Shown piece after piece: positions 23,341 through 34,761 of a stretch of DNA of 64,000 bases. Every line of letters begins with the position of its first letter. Position 1 is the first letter of the stretch. A program made the position numbers and the translations under genes. This stretch comes from Archegozetes longisetosus (Eukaryota > Arthropoda > Arachnida > Sarcoptiformes > Trhypochthoniidae). Below the pieces are notes generated by a model that searched no databases, had not been told where the DNA came from, and saw only the letters and a list, made by a program, of their open reading frames with translations. The DNA is taken from the NCBI GenBank assembly GCA_018873245.2, contig JAEMBT020000009.1:5201180-5265179 (forward strand), given 5' to 3'.

Positions 23341-24122
23341 AAATATAGTTTAAAGATATGAAATTCCGGTTTCCACTGACTCCATCTAATATTAGTCTTC
23401 AATATAGATTTATAGTTGTCATTAGTCCAAAACATAGTCTCCAAACAAAGCCATCAATAATGATTTATATCGATTTGAGTCAATCCAATAGATAATTCTA
23501 TTATCAAAATCTAATGCTATTTCACAAGAATATTTCAGATCCTTATCCAAAGTAAATGTTATTTTAGATTCATCTTGAAATGATTTCATAATCTTATAAT
23601 TTTTATTCTCCTCCCATTGAGTCAAAAATAGAAATGATTCTAAAGGTTCGATAACTATGTTCGTGATACCGTCAAAACCATTTTCAATAACAATATGTCT
23701 TAGATTTGTATTCATGATAAAAATATGAATTTCAGTCACTTCTGTCCAGTAAAACAGATCATGGATCCAACCGAATGTAATTCTGGTCGAATAATGATAT
23801 TTATGTTGATTCAAAACTCTTTTCTTATTGATTCTTAGAGACTATTAAACATGTTACCCAAAGGCAACCCAATATTCGAAAAATGATCATTCCATAAGAA
23901 TAGATTTCTCGATAAATTATAATCTATTGCATAACTCAAATCGTTTTTCTCAAAGATTACTTTTGTTTCATTTAAGTTAATTATTTTATTATTACTTCTG
24001 AAAAACGCTTTTCGTATATCGTTTTTAGTTTCGGAAAAAATGAATGTCTGATTACTTGAATTCATAATATTGTTTGGTTTCATTAGCTGCAAAACAGTGA
24101 TTAAGATAAATTTTGAGCACAT

Positions 24123-25914
24123 CCTTGAAATCTATGGATAACTAAGATGTTAATTAAGCCAAGCATTTGAATATTTTGACTTAATCGTGATACTCACATC
24201 TTATAGGAAAGTATAGCAAATGAAATTTATTTTTATACAGGATTAAATATCAAATGAGAACTAAATAGTTGTTATAGTTATGATAAAAAAAATTAACTTC
24301 CAGACATAATTGGCTCAAATTTTCTTCATACCATGTTCTGATAAGACATTAGACTAAAATTATGTTGGTTTTTTGTTATAACTGATAACTTTGATATATT
24401 GTTAAATTACATTAGAATATTTGAAGACCCAGTTATTATGGTATGAATCCAACCCTACTTGTAGTCAAACATCTAGTTAGGAAAGCATAAACGACAACAC
24501 AGAAATAGAAAAAAGTTTTCTTGAATAACATTTTTGTTCCTTGTGGTTTTCAAATGAATTTTGAATCACAAATCAGTAATTATACATGAATTGACAATAT
24601 TAAAATTTTATTATCCTCTCTTTGGCTCAAATGATATTTTAAAAGACGAGAAAGCAAGCTAGTGCCAGATAGTCATAACTCTGAACCTAGATCTCTGCCT
24701 AATTTTATCAATTTCTTTTGTTCTGTGATACCTGATGGATTTCAAGTGATATAAAGTATAATAGTAACCATTGATTTTGGGTCGGTAAATTCGAGATCCA
24801 AATTTTGTCTGAGAAACTGATCTTAGGCTGTGTTCTACTTCCAGGTCATTTTTGAATGCTATTGTTTGATTCTATAAGCCTTTCGAGATAGTGAATTTTG
24901 AAAAGAAATATTCCTTTAAAATTATTAAAATTTTTGTCGCTTTTACTCCAAATTCATATCGATAAATACTTGCAAATATCTTTCCTGTTTTACGGTCTGG
25001 ATGCGGATGAAAATCGACCAATATGTTCAGATGTGATAATTGTACATAATTCTTTTAAGTATTTTCTTAAAGATCGATAAATAACCTTCAAATTAACTTA
25101 TCACATGACAGATTTATTGATGTATAAGATGATTAAATAAATTATTTTCACTTGATAGAAATTTTCCAGATTCTTGTGTTTCGAAGTATGTATTTGTTAG
25201 TACTATTTCCCTATACCTAACTTAAATCATTAACAATTTAAAAATAGTAAGAGCTCTCACACTGGAGCTTACGAAATATAGAGATTTTCTCATCTCTAAA
25301 AATAGTGACAGTCCAAAACTTTTGATACATATGCACAGTGCATTCGAATATACTTTCGTATTTAAATTACCGAAATGCTTATTTTATATTTTAATTTTAT
25401 TACTAAATCAACCATAAGAATTATATAGAAAAATATACTGCATAAAACCTTTCAAAACAATGAAAATGAACACATTTGAGCTGTGTTGCAAGTATTGATC
25501 AGGAAAGAGATGTTTTTGAAACTATAAATAAATATTGAATATTGTATATGACACAGAATATTGTTTTCAAATTGCGTTCATTTGATCTATCGTTTCAATT
25601 TTATTGTTTAATCAAAATGAATTCTGACTTTATTAATATGAAGTTATATGAATGTGAAAATTCATCCAAATATTATCGCAATATTCTTATTATTTCTCGA
25701 TCCAACTTATCTATTAAACCATCAATTCAATCATAAGAACAATAAAAATCACTTATTCCTCAAACAAGTTCAAGTGACTTCTGGTTTAATTTTAGTAACG
25801 ATATTGGTCTGACATATGAAGAACAGATCAATAAAATGAAAAATATAGGAGAGTTTTGATCAATATCAGAGCAGATATAGGTTAGGATTTTGGCTATTAA
25901 TGCTTTCAATTTTT
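24123..25914. other. Intergenic, nothing firm
   Basis: AT-rich. A segment near 24285-24320 (TTCCAGACATAATTGGCTCA) matches 51838-51870, so the duplicated LDLR block extends this far. Frames at 24898-25080 and 25542-25736 have no recognisable domain and low-complexity composition. Confidence 0.4.
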
Positions 25915-25990
25915 GATAAATTTAAAAGATTAATTGAAAGAGTTGACCAGGAAAGAGTAGGATATTGTTTTTGAAATTTTATCTCTACTT
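25915..25990 (+). pseudogene. GR exon-2 relic
   Basis: The frame reads LIERVDQERVGYCF then a stop and NF, matching the start of GR exon 2 (L-x-S-F-I-E-x-C-G-Q-x-R-V-G-F-x-C). No exon 1 is recognisable upstream. It is evidence of an older, mostly erased receptor copy. Confidence 0.5.
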
Positions 25991-26465
25991 TAAAGTTCAG
26001 TACGATATAACTATAAAATAGTTTTTTGGTACTGTAATGTTTAAATCATAATAAAAATTTTAGTGATAATCCTGAAAATCTTTAACATTTCTCTAGTAGT
26101 AAAAGAGGAGTTCCTAAATGACATTGGCCCCGGCCCCTCAGATATGTATAAACTAACTTTTTATAGAACAATAAAATCAGTTTACTTTTGGAAACTTTGA
26201 CTATTATAAATTTCATTTAATTGAATCAGATCAAAATCGGGAGTAGTCTGTGTATTAATTTTGATGTCAAAGTCTACAATGTGTTTTTGAATTTTCAGGA
26301 TTTAGACGTTAAAAATTCATTACAAGAGAATGATCAGTGTTTCTTTGACAGAAACCTTGTGTTTGAATAAGATTTTGAGTAAAGATTAATCTTAAAAATA
26401 TTTTAAACATTCATCTACATAAAAAACGACTTAAAATATTATTGAGAGATTTTCGTCTTTTTAAC

Positions 26466-26569
26466 TATGGCGCCCCAAAGACCCAACCCGATCTTTGAAT
26501 AAAAATAAAGTTCACGATTAGATCTTACAAATTCTTTGATTTTTTGTTTGGGTCTTTTGGGGCGCCATA
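26466..26569. repeat. 104-bp palindromic element
   Basis: The left arm TATGGCGCCCCAAAGACCCA and a right arm reading the same in reverse complement (with one extra A) enclose about 60 bases. The GC-rich arms stand out from the surroundings. It may be a very short MITE, since only the termini are inverted, or a stem-loop. Confidence 0.7.
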
Positions 26570-26699
26570 TTTTCAAAAATTTTTGAAATTTTTTTTATTG
26601 TAAAATTTTAATCTCTTAATCAATAAGTTTTATATTTTGGTGGTAAAAATTATTGATTATACTGATATTTTTAGTGAAAAAATTTCAAAAATCTTCAAC

Positions 26700-27035
26700 G
26701 GTTTTCTTGTAATTGAATTTTGAATTTTTGAGCTTTGAAAATTTCTAGCATATATAATATAGGTTGAAACTCAAGGTCATAAGCAAAAATATCATTAATT
26801 TTAGCCTCTTTATCAGTATAAAAATATCAACAAAATCAGAGGTTGGGAGCCGAGGTCTATGGGGCTGCGGAACTCTCCTTTTTAACTTCTGAATTTTGAA
26901 AATTTTTAGGATCGTTAAGAAAGGTCAGAGGTCAAGGTTATAAGTTGAGCGATACATTGTTCAATTAATCAATCAATATAAGAAAATCAAATGAATCCAT
27001 ATTCAGGGCCTATGGAGCCGCGGAACTCTTAATTG
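26700..27035. repeat. Tandem duplication of a ~165-bp unit
   Basis: Two head-to-tail units: one ends GTCTATGGGGCTGCGGAACTCT (about 26880), the other GCCTATGGAGCCGCGGAACTC (about 27028). Each contains TGAATTTTGAAAATTT and a GGTCATAAG / GGTTATAAG block. A related GGCCCCGGCCCCT block lies at 26126. Function unknown. Confidence 0.5.
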
Positions 27036-27110
27036 AAGAAACTTGTCAGGGAAGAGTCGGATTGTATTGTTGTCGACTATTTACTTTCAACTATTTCCGT
27101 AGAAATGGAA
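27020..27110 (+). pseudogene. GR exon-2 relic
   Basis: The frame LIEETCQGRVGLYCCRLFT, then FNYFRRNG, matches GR exon 2 of copies A-D (ETCGQRKVGFSCWKLFIIN, YFRGYE). The expected GAA|GT donor is degraded. It directly abuts the tandem duplication and shows a second lost receptor between copies A and B. Confidence 0.6.
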
Positions 27111-27803
27111 CGGATTTTCTACAACTTTTATTAATATAAACATAAATTATAATAAAATTTTATTGATTTAAATTCTTAATCATTCTCAATTTTCTCTCTA
27201 AAGATAAGTCTAAACACGATACATGTCTTTTTAGTTTTGTTTTGTATCTATGCAAGAAACATGATCTCTAACGGAATAAATAATTTTTTCAGTTATACGT
27301 TTATTGATTTTATTCAAATATTATAATTTTATACTTCTTAAAATAGATTCATAACATTAGAAAATTTCTAAATTACTTTGAAGATTTTATGGCTTAATAA
27401 CAGTTATTCGCAAAAGTCAATAGAACTAATAAAGATGTCATAGACTTACATTCAAATTATAAAAATCGATTATCTCAAATGAATCTTTGAACTATTATTC
27501 AGCAAAATAAATTATGTTGGTTAAATTATTCTGTAAATTATTAATATTGATCGAAATTAAATTTAAACTCAAATAAAATATAATTACTTGCATTTTATAT
27601 TGATAGAACAATATCAATTTTTATCTAGTATTTGCACTCTGTGTTTCTTAAACGTGTAAGTCTAACAATAATTTCTAAAAGCTTCACAGACTTCTTGTTC
27701 ATATAAAATGAAAATTAATTCATTATATGGCTATGTATATTTATTCTTATTCAAATACATGACTTGATTCTTATATATATTCAAATATATATCTAGATAA
27801 TGA
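27111..27803. other. 5' flank of GR pseudogene B
   Basis: AT-rich. Weakly similar to the flanks of the other copies; ATATCTAGATAATGA immediately precedes the ATG. Nothing else seen. Confidence 0.4.
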
Positions 27804-29160
27804 ATGGAGTCTGAAAACAGTGATTTCGATCTTAATAAAGTTTTACCACCAGAATTAGTAATCAAATCAATTGATTCTCATTTATATAGTATCGGTTTAT
27901 CTCTATTTCCAAATCTATTTGTCAAAAGGAAAAGGTTTCAAAATCCAAAGTTTACATTCATTATTCAATTACAACTATTAATACGTACTATTATTTGATT
28001 ATTTCATCCTGGAGAAGATCCAGATTTTTAGTATATATTGGAGACTGGGCATATTTCCTTAACGCTAGTTTACACATTAATGTTGCGATCTGTCTCAGAA
28101 CATTCGTATCAATTGTGTCCCAAATTCTTCATTATTAAAACTATAAGAATGATATAAAACCCTCTTATCTCAAACCATTTCAAATGCTTTCAGGGTTAGT
28201 TTCACCAAAAATAATTGGTCTCTCAAATAGGGAAGATGTCTATAAATTAGTTAAAACTGCAAAAATTGTGTTCTTCATTTGGAAAGTTATAACTAATATG
28301 ATATTCTGGGTCGCCTTTATTCTAGCATTTACGGCATTTGTGGCAAATGAATCGATTAAACAATTCCTAATATTTGGTATTCCTTATACGATTCTATTCG
28401 GTATTGCTGCTTATTACATCTACAGTATTACGATCTCACAAATAGCCTATTTCTACATTATGTGCTGTTATCTAAGATGCAAAATATTCCGAATCAACGA
28501 AAATATGAGAAAATCACTCAATATTCAAAAAGTAAAGTCACGTTTGGATTTGATGAGTTTAATTCAATCCTTGATTTCAATACATGAAGAGATCAACGAC
28601 TATAACAATAACTATTGGTCAAAGTTTCTTTTCTATATTTGGATATCCCTCGCATCCATAATCAGTACACTTCTTTATCAGTCTTTGTTCGGAGAAATTG
28701 ATTTTTTGTCAAGGTTTCTCCTTTTCTGTGTTAGTCTTATATTTATGTCGTTTCTAATATTGATCACAGACACTGCGTCCTCAGTTTATTGTGAAGCTAA
28801 TCGATCTTATAAGTTATTAAATTCTTATATCCTATCGTTAAGTGGAAGGCATTTGAACAAATCTAAACGATTGAAGGTTTAAATCAAATTTTATGCAATT
28901 GAAACTAAATATTTATTAAATTTACTTTATTTATAGTTAATGTCATTTATTGAGAGATGTGGTCAGAAAAGAATTGGATTTTATTGTTGGAAACTTTCCA
29001 TTATTAACTATTTTCGTGGATATGAAGTCAGTATTCATTTCTATTGAATTTAAAAACAGATTATTTTACTTTTTTTTAATAATTTTTAATCTAATAGATG
29101 GCGGCGCTTATAATCATGTTTCTTCTGAAATTAATCGAAGTGTCGAATTCGTTAAAATAG
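27804..29160 (+). pseudogene. Gustatory receptor, copy B, recent pseudogene
   Basis: Close paralogue of A and D over exon 1 (27804 to about 28876), exon 2 (28937-29026) and a candidate exon 3 (29098-29160). Exon 1 has in-frame stops TGA 27996-27998 and TAA 28136-28138, and a one-base loss near 28029. The remaining 230 codons (28184 on) are clean and retain EINDYNNNYWSKF, so inactivation is recent. Exon 2 is intact (GFYCWKLSIINYFRGYE). Exon 3 is odd: after TAATAG it reads MAALIIMFLLKLIEVSN, of the same length and hydrophobicity as the A and D exon 3 but clearly more divergent than the rest of the gene. Confidence 0.85.
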
Positions 29161-31184
29161 AAGATTACAACATAATAGATATTCGATACTGTAGTGTTTG
29201 AGTTGTAGTAAATAATTAAGAAAAAGTTCATTATTTGAATGAATGTTATAGATTCAATGCAGTTAATAAGTTTCGTTAATAATGTTGACATGTTATCATG
29301 TGTAACCTAATGTTTCATTTAATTTAATCATCAGTTTAGTATCAAATGTCAGTTTTATTGATTTATCTTTTAATCGATTTTCGGCTACATTTTTGAAGAA
29401 AAAATTCAGTTTGCAATTAAGATAAACTGGTTATTCGTATCGATTTCTTTCACGCTAAAGATAACAATAGTTGTTTCGTGAGGATAGTAATGACTTACTT
29501 ATTATTGTTATATCGTTGTCAGTTGTGTTGTTGGGGATTAATAGTCAGGAGTTCTTTTTTGAGTTTTTTATATATTTTTTATTAATAAAACATCGACAAA
29601 ACGAAATAACTTTACACGTGCAATTAGATTGAGACCTCAGGATTCATTTGTGATGTTCTATGTTTGGTCTCTGAGAGCCGACTCTTCGTAAGAAAAACAA
29701 AACTTTAGTTTATTTAGTTAAGCATGCTGCAGCTTATGTTATGGCTTATTTTAATAATACATTTAAGTTATGTGACGTTGAGAAAACAAATGTTAAAACT
29801 TTGGTATTTGTTTGAATGCACAATTATGAAATAAAAGTCGTACATGTTTTCACTGAGTGTTAGTCTTTAATCCTATCCTCGTGCAAGAAACACTGATTGA
29901 CAAAAATCAAAGTTATAAAAGTTTTAAAAAGTTTTATAAGAGAAGTAGTATCATTTGACTTCAAGAGAACTCAATAATGACTAATATTTAAGAGAAAATG
30001 TTGTGTGTTAGCTTAGTTTTTTAAACATTTTTACACTGAAATTTAAACCATAAAATGTACTCATTTTTTCTAGTATGACTTATTATTTCATGATTGTACT
30101 CTCTATAATATATGAAAAATCTCGGTTCTAATTACTTAAGGTTACGCCACTGCGATAACAATTGATTATAAGATTAGGCATTATTATCATATATTTTTGA
30201 AGTCAATAAATTTATCTGTTTTGAATGAAAATCAAAGCTTTACCTTTCGGCAACAATTTCAATAGAATTGCTTTGCTGTCACGTTAAAATCTCGATTTAG
30301 AAAAAATCCCTTCTATGCATTGAAAAAGGTGGTTTATAGTTATCGTTTTTCAGATAAGTTTATAGAAATTAATATATAAAATCCATTATTTAGCATGTTT
30401 GAGACTAGAATCCCAATAAATAATATTAGACAAAATGTTTGAAAACATAGTGAAATCGAGTAACAATGAGTTAATACTTAACGTGTTCTCTATTCTAAAC
30501 TAGTTAAATAAACTGCAATATTTATAGCTTTCTTGTAAGTAAAAATTTATTATGTTTTCACGTGCGATAATATTGATTGAACTTGTTATCATTTCTTATG
30601 ATTAATTGCTAAAATCTAAGAAATTGAAAAAATATAAAAATTATAATCCTCACGGAATTCAGATAAATGATCGACATATCCTATTAAACTTAAGGTAGAA
30701 TGAAAATACACTATTATAATCGATTTCCTCAGGGTGAACTCTGATTACGATTTCATGTGTGAGAATATTGCTTTAAAACGTCCCCAGAGTATATGATAAT
30801 TCTCTTAAATTCAACCTGATTATTCTTAGCTTCTAATTTATCTGAATTAAAAAGTTAAAATAATTCATAAGAACTGCGAATTGTCTATCTTGAAATCAAT
30901 CGAGTAATAAGAGATATAGTTATCAATAGAAAAAACTTTCAGGAAATTTAAGATAATTTTCGAATGATACTCGAACTTGATTAGTAAAAGAATAATTCAT
31001 TAGGATTCAGACTTTTTAAGTGAATGTTACTTAACAAAAATTCAAAAATTATATAGATATTTGAGTATTATGATCTAAATCGTAAAAAATATTTAATCGG
31101 GAAGTTATTGACAAATTATTTAAAAACGGAACGAATAACAAAATTTAGAATTTTCTCACTATTTATTGCTACTATAATAAAAAC
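29161..31184. other. Intergenic; diverged copy of the 33-kb palindrome arm
   Basis: Mostly featureless AT-rich DNA. About 30640-30760 (CACGGAATTCAGATAAATGATC ... TGATTACGATTTC) is a diverged copy of part of the palindromic element at 32.8-33.6 kb (CACGGAATTAAATTAATGATC ... TGATCACGATTTC). Confidence 0.4.
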
Positions 31185-32671
31185 TTATGACTTCGAAATC
31201 AAGTCCAACAAAATAAAGAAATAAGTAACGCAACCATAGATTAACTATAAAAATAAACAAAATAATATTAGAAGAAAATACACACTAAATTTAAATTTAA
31301 TTCATGATCACCTGAGCAAATGAAAGATTAGTTAACGGAAATACGTTCCAACAATACATTCCTATTGTTCGTCCCGAAAGCCTTTCGGTGAATTCGAGCA
31401 ACTATTGAGAGACTGATCAGAAGATATGTTCAAGACTTGAAGCTTCAAGGACTTACTTTGAGCTTTGAATTCAAAGATCCTGAGGTTTTCGGTACTATAG
31501 AAATGGCTAGTTGATAGGGTCTGTGAGCCTGTAAAAACAAGTGATTTAATAGATCTGTTCATATGTTTTGAAACTTTAATAATAGGCATTAAAGTTTCAA
31601 TACTTGAAATGATAGTTGCACAGGGATTGATGTATAGGAAAAACCGTTTATCATATTCGAGATCGTAATCACCCGAAAAATATAAGCTACATAGTGTATA
31701 GTTGTGGAATAATTTGCAAAAAATGATAAGTATATCGAGAGGTCCATAAAAATAATGGTTTGTAAATAGAGAAGAAAAGTCATATATTTGAGAGATTCAT
31801 TGGATTTGTAGGTAGTTATTGTTAACATATTATGTTCTTCGATCAGAGATAAAATTCTTTTTGATGATAGCATTTGATAACTGAACGAAATAGAAATTTG
31901 TTTGAATCTCAAAGTTAAATAAATTATAAACGAGCAAAGTAATGCAATATATGTTGCAAAAAATAAAAACAAATTCTTTATCCAAATAAAATTGATAACG
32001 AACCAAATAAGTGTTGTATAAATATTACAGTTCACATTATTATCAAAGATGGCTGCCAAATAAAAATAAATGAAAGCAATATTTGTCGACAAAACTCCTC
32101 CGAAGAAAAACACTCTCAGAGTGTAAAAGTTTAAAATTCGTGTGAATTTTCGATACTTCTCAAGATTTCTAAACCATAGTTTATGAGTTTTGCCTGTTTT
32201 TAGAGAATACAATTCGTGCAGAAAATGTAATTTTTTGTATTTTTCACCAAAAATAATTAGAGTTATTAGTAAAGAATCGAACAAACTGCCCATTAACATA
32301 ATTATATTAAAAATCTTTCGATATCCAGTCACATAAAAGTAATCACCAAATATTAGACAAATATCTGGATTATCTATGAATAAAATAATTATTGTTTTGA
32401 ATGTCATTAACCACATAAATATGCAATTGATTATTAAGATGAGTAATCGTTTCTGGTTTGAACCGTTACCATTACAATAATCATCGAAAGTAGTGCTGAA
32501 TATAAAATTTTTGTAGCAAAATATTTCGAGATCTTTGATTGAATCCACACAATTGTTAGTACCAGAAGTAAGATATGAATCTAAGCTTTCTTTCTTTTGT
32601 TTGTAAAATGATATGAATCGGAATATAATATACTTTGACTTTGATAACATCTTCGATATCTTTCCAATCAT
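31185..32671 (-). CDS. Gustatory receptor, divergent minus-strand copy, 4 exons, intact
   Basis: Minus-strand exons: 32671-31604 (356 codons from the first ATG; upstream in-frame codons have no ATG), 31528-31457 (24), 31401-31312 (30) and 31244-31185 (19 plus stop), all phase 0 with GT-AG ends: 429 residues. Exon 3 has GRTIGMYCWNVFPLTNLSFAQ, the counterpart of the 30-codon exon 2 of copies A-D and exactly the same length. Exon 4 (LIYGCVTYFFILLDL) is the last membrane segment with the TYxxxL of GRs. The 75-nt intron at 31603-31529 is absent from A-D and falls in the stretch matching SSVYCEANQSYK. Hydrophobic segments span exon 1. Sequence outside the C-terminus is very different from A-D, so this is another subfamily. 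Earlier reading of the exon-1 frame as ending LKL-stop is explained by the intron. Confidence 0.82.
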
Positions 32672-32825
32672 ATTGAAAACAAAAGTTGACAAATCGGTAC
32701 CAAACTTATCCTCTACTTCTCTGAACGAATTGAGTAAAACGCATTATATACAACTTTTAACGAAGTAAAATTTTCTAATTGTGCTTTCACATATGAGATA
32801 ATAATGACTTAAGAGTTAATGAGTT

Positions 32826-33622
32826 TTTTTGATATATTACCAAAACCTTTTAAAAATAAAGTAATTATAACTTCACGGAATTAAATTAATGATCAACACA
32901 TATCTTATATATCTTATTTGAATGAAAATAAAAGCTGCTTTATCGATTTACCCATCAGAGATAACATGATTGATCACGATTTCTGTTGTAAGCTATTGGA
33001 GATTTAAAATTAATAGAAAATTCACAATATATTATTTTTGTATAACTTCTACTTCTGGATAATAGAATATTAAAGTAATTAAAAGAGTGAGGATTTTTCG
33101 AAAAATTTTCAATAGTGAATGATGAGTATTATTGAATACACATATAATATGAAGCTAGAGTTTATTATCTCGAAGGGTTCTTGAGATAGGCAATTTTTGG
33201 AGGTTCCTTTGAAAAAGTTGTAAATTGCAGATTTTCAAAAATTCATATTCCATGAATATTTTGAGATAATAAAATCTAGCTTCGTATCATTTATGTGCCT
33301 AATAGTAATTCTCACTCCTCATTAAGAAGTTTTCGAAAAATCCTCATTCTTTTAACTACAATTTTTCTCATTCTTTTAATTTGTCATTATCCAGAAGTAG
33401 AAGTTATACAAGGATAATATATTGTGAATTCTCTAATTTTTAAATCAGCAATATCTTACTCGAGAAATTGTGATCAATCATTTCTTTTCTAATTAGAAAA
33501 TGGATTTTTTCATTTTCATTCAACTAGAATAATGTGTGCAGATCACGAACTTGAATTTCCATTATAATGATTTTCCTATTTTTGAATTTTATAGAAACTT
33601 TTGGTAATCTATCACAAAAATC
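32826..33622. repeat. Large palindrome / long-TIR element (~0.8 kb)
   Basis: Arms of about 330-350 bp are inverted around a centre near 33215. Landmarks: TATTACCAAAAC at 32836 versus its inverse near 33600; TTGAATGAAAAT at 32918 and 33519; ATGATTGATCACGATTTC at 32967 and 33465; AACTTCTACTTCTGGATAAT at 33045 and 33390; GAAGCTAGA at 33152 and 33276. No coding sequence. It lies about 150 bp upstream of the minus-strand GR start codon, so it may overlap that gene's promoter. Probably a MITE, possibly a dsRNA source. Confidence 0.75.
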
Positions 33623-34054
33623 ATGACTTTCTGACTCAATATTATGAAATTGTAATTAATAATCTTGTTTCTTTGTCGGAGAGTTATAAATATTCTATTG
33701 TTTGAATTTTTTCAGAGGAGTAGAGAGTATTGTGAAATAAAAAATAGTGTTTAAATCTTTTATATTTATTTAGTTTATAGTTTTTCGCCTTAATAACAAA
33801 TCATTAATCTATTTTTAGTTTAATAATATAGTCGTATCTTAAAATACTAAGTTTAGTTTATAACTTTTATGTATATTAGGTTCATAGCTGTTAGCTTTAC
33901 AATTACAGTGCAAGTTAATTTCCACTTGACTTATAAATAAATATATAAGCATTATTGGGTACGGTTTAGAATATGCATTACCCCTTCAGAGCGGGGCATA
34001 CATATAGGTCGATACCCTTTGGTATGAGTAATAAATATACCAAATATGAAGTGT

Positions 34055-34400
34055 TTCTGTTGCTTCTGTTGTTGTTTCCCCCCTGCACAGCCCACAACTA
34101 AGGCCAGGGGTCGCCGCTTTTACTCAGTGGTATCGCAGCGAGGGTAGTGTCACAGTTTTAAGAGGACACACCTGAGCCCTCCGAGTCTGTCGTCTGGTGG
34201 TCTCAGAGACCAGACTCTACCGAGTTACGTCCCTCGGTTTGAGACCGCGGTCGTCGAAGATCCCCCTGAGCCTTCTCTTCCCTCCCGGCCCAGTATTACC
34301 TGGGTAGAAGGAAGCAGTACGCCACAGTGGGATTCGAACCCGCTCCCCAAGGGTTGCTCTGTCAGTGTTTTGACCACTACGCCAACAGACTTGGGTCTCT
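34055..34400 (-). mobile_element. tRNA-derived SINE, 346 bp
   Basis: On the minus strand the 5' region has an RNA polymerase III A box (TGGCGTAGTGG) followed about 35 bases later by a canonical B box (GGTTCGAATCC), in a tRNA-like context. A GC-rich body and an AACAACAACAGAAGCAACAG-type tail at the 3' end follow. It is flanked by an exact 13-bp duplication AAATATGAAGTGT (34042-34054 and 34401-34413), proving insertion by target-primed reverse transcription. The host tRNA has an extra body and no acceptor-stem pairing, so it is not a tRNA gene. Confidence 0.88.
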
Positions 34401-34761
34401 AAATATGAAGTGTCGCAGGCGAAAGGGGGCGAATCTATAGCAATTTGAATCTCGAAAATCGCCATTGAATTACTATAGGTTTTTTATGACCCATAATTTA
34501 AGAATACCAAATGCGTGACAAAAAAAGAATGGAGAGAAGTACTGCTTACACCCATTCTTTGGGTAGCTCTGTTGGTTAAGGTTAGGCTAGGCTAGACTAA
34601 GTTAGATTAAGCTATTTTAGGTGTTAAATTAGGTTATATTAGATTAGCTTAGCGTAGCCATGTTTAGGTTTGTGATCAGTATTTGTCACGTTTTTTATAT
34701 ATTGCTAATGAATAATCACCTATCCACTTTGCGTATCATATAGTTGCTTATATATATATTA

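Larger units (their letters stand above)
21400..24122 (-). pseudogene. LDL-receptor-like YWTD/EGF protein, decayed and invaded by MITEs
   Basis: Minus strand. 24122-23835 starts with a signal-like MCSKFILITVLQ and continues into YWTD beta-propeller sequence (AIDYNLSRNLFLWND). 23814-23422 continues it (FGWIHDLFYWTEV, then IALDFDNRIIYWIDS), but the two are out of frame: compared with the second copy at 51 kb, one base is missing near 23846. About 1.7 kb further on, 21700-21417 encodes GMKFRFSLIPSSKFI and an EGF module (CLNSKCSHLCIPS, YRCACP), ending at a possible donor CAG|GTATAA. The gap holds two MITEs. This is the order of an LRP/LDLR-family ectodomain, but there are no LDL-A repeats, membrane anchor or cytoplasmic tail. 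A transcribed gene with unseen exons is possible but unlikely. Confidence 0.7.

Noticed and set aside
24898-25736. Frames of 60 and 64 codons
   Set aside because: Low-complexity composition, no family match, and no paralogous counterpart in the other GR intervals.
28950-29201. 83-codon frame with VGNFPLLTIFVDMKSVF
   Set aside because: This is a shifted reading across exon 2 of GR copy B; the correct frame gives GFYCWKLSIINYFRGYE and is conserved in all copies.
31362-31589. 75-codon minus-strand frame next to the divergent GR
   Set aside because: It crosses the intron and exons 2-3 of that GR in the wrong frame.
32672-32692. Upstream start of the minus-strand GR
   Set aside because: The extra seven codons begin with TTG; the first ATG is at 32671.
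34330-34400. Possible tRNA gene (A and B boxes on the minus strand)
   Set aside because: The sequence has no acceptor-stem pairing, continues into a 346-bp body, and is flanked by a 13-bp target duplication; it is a SINE.
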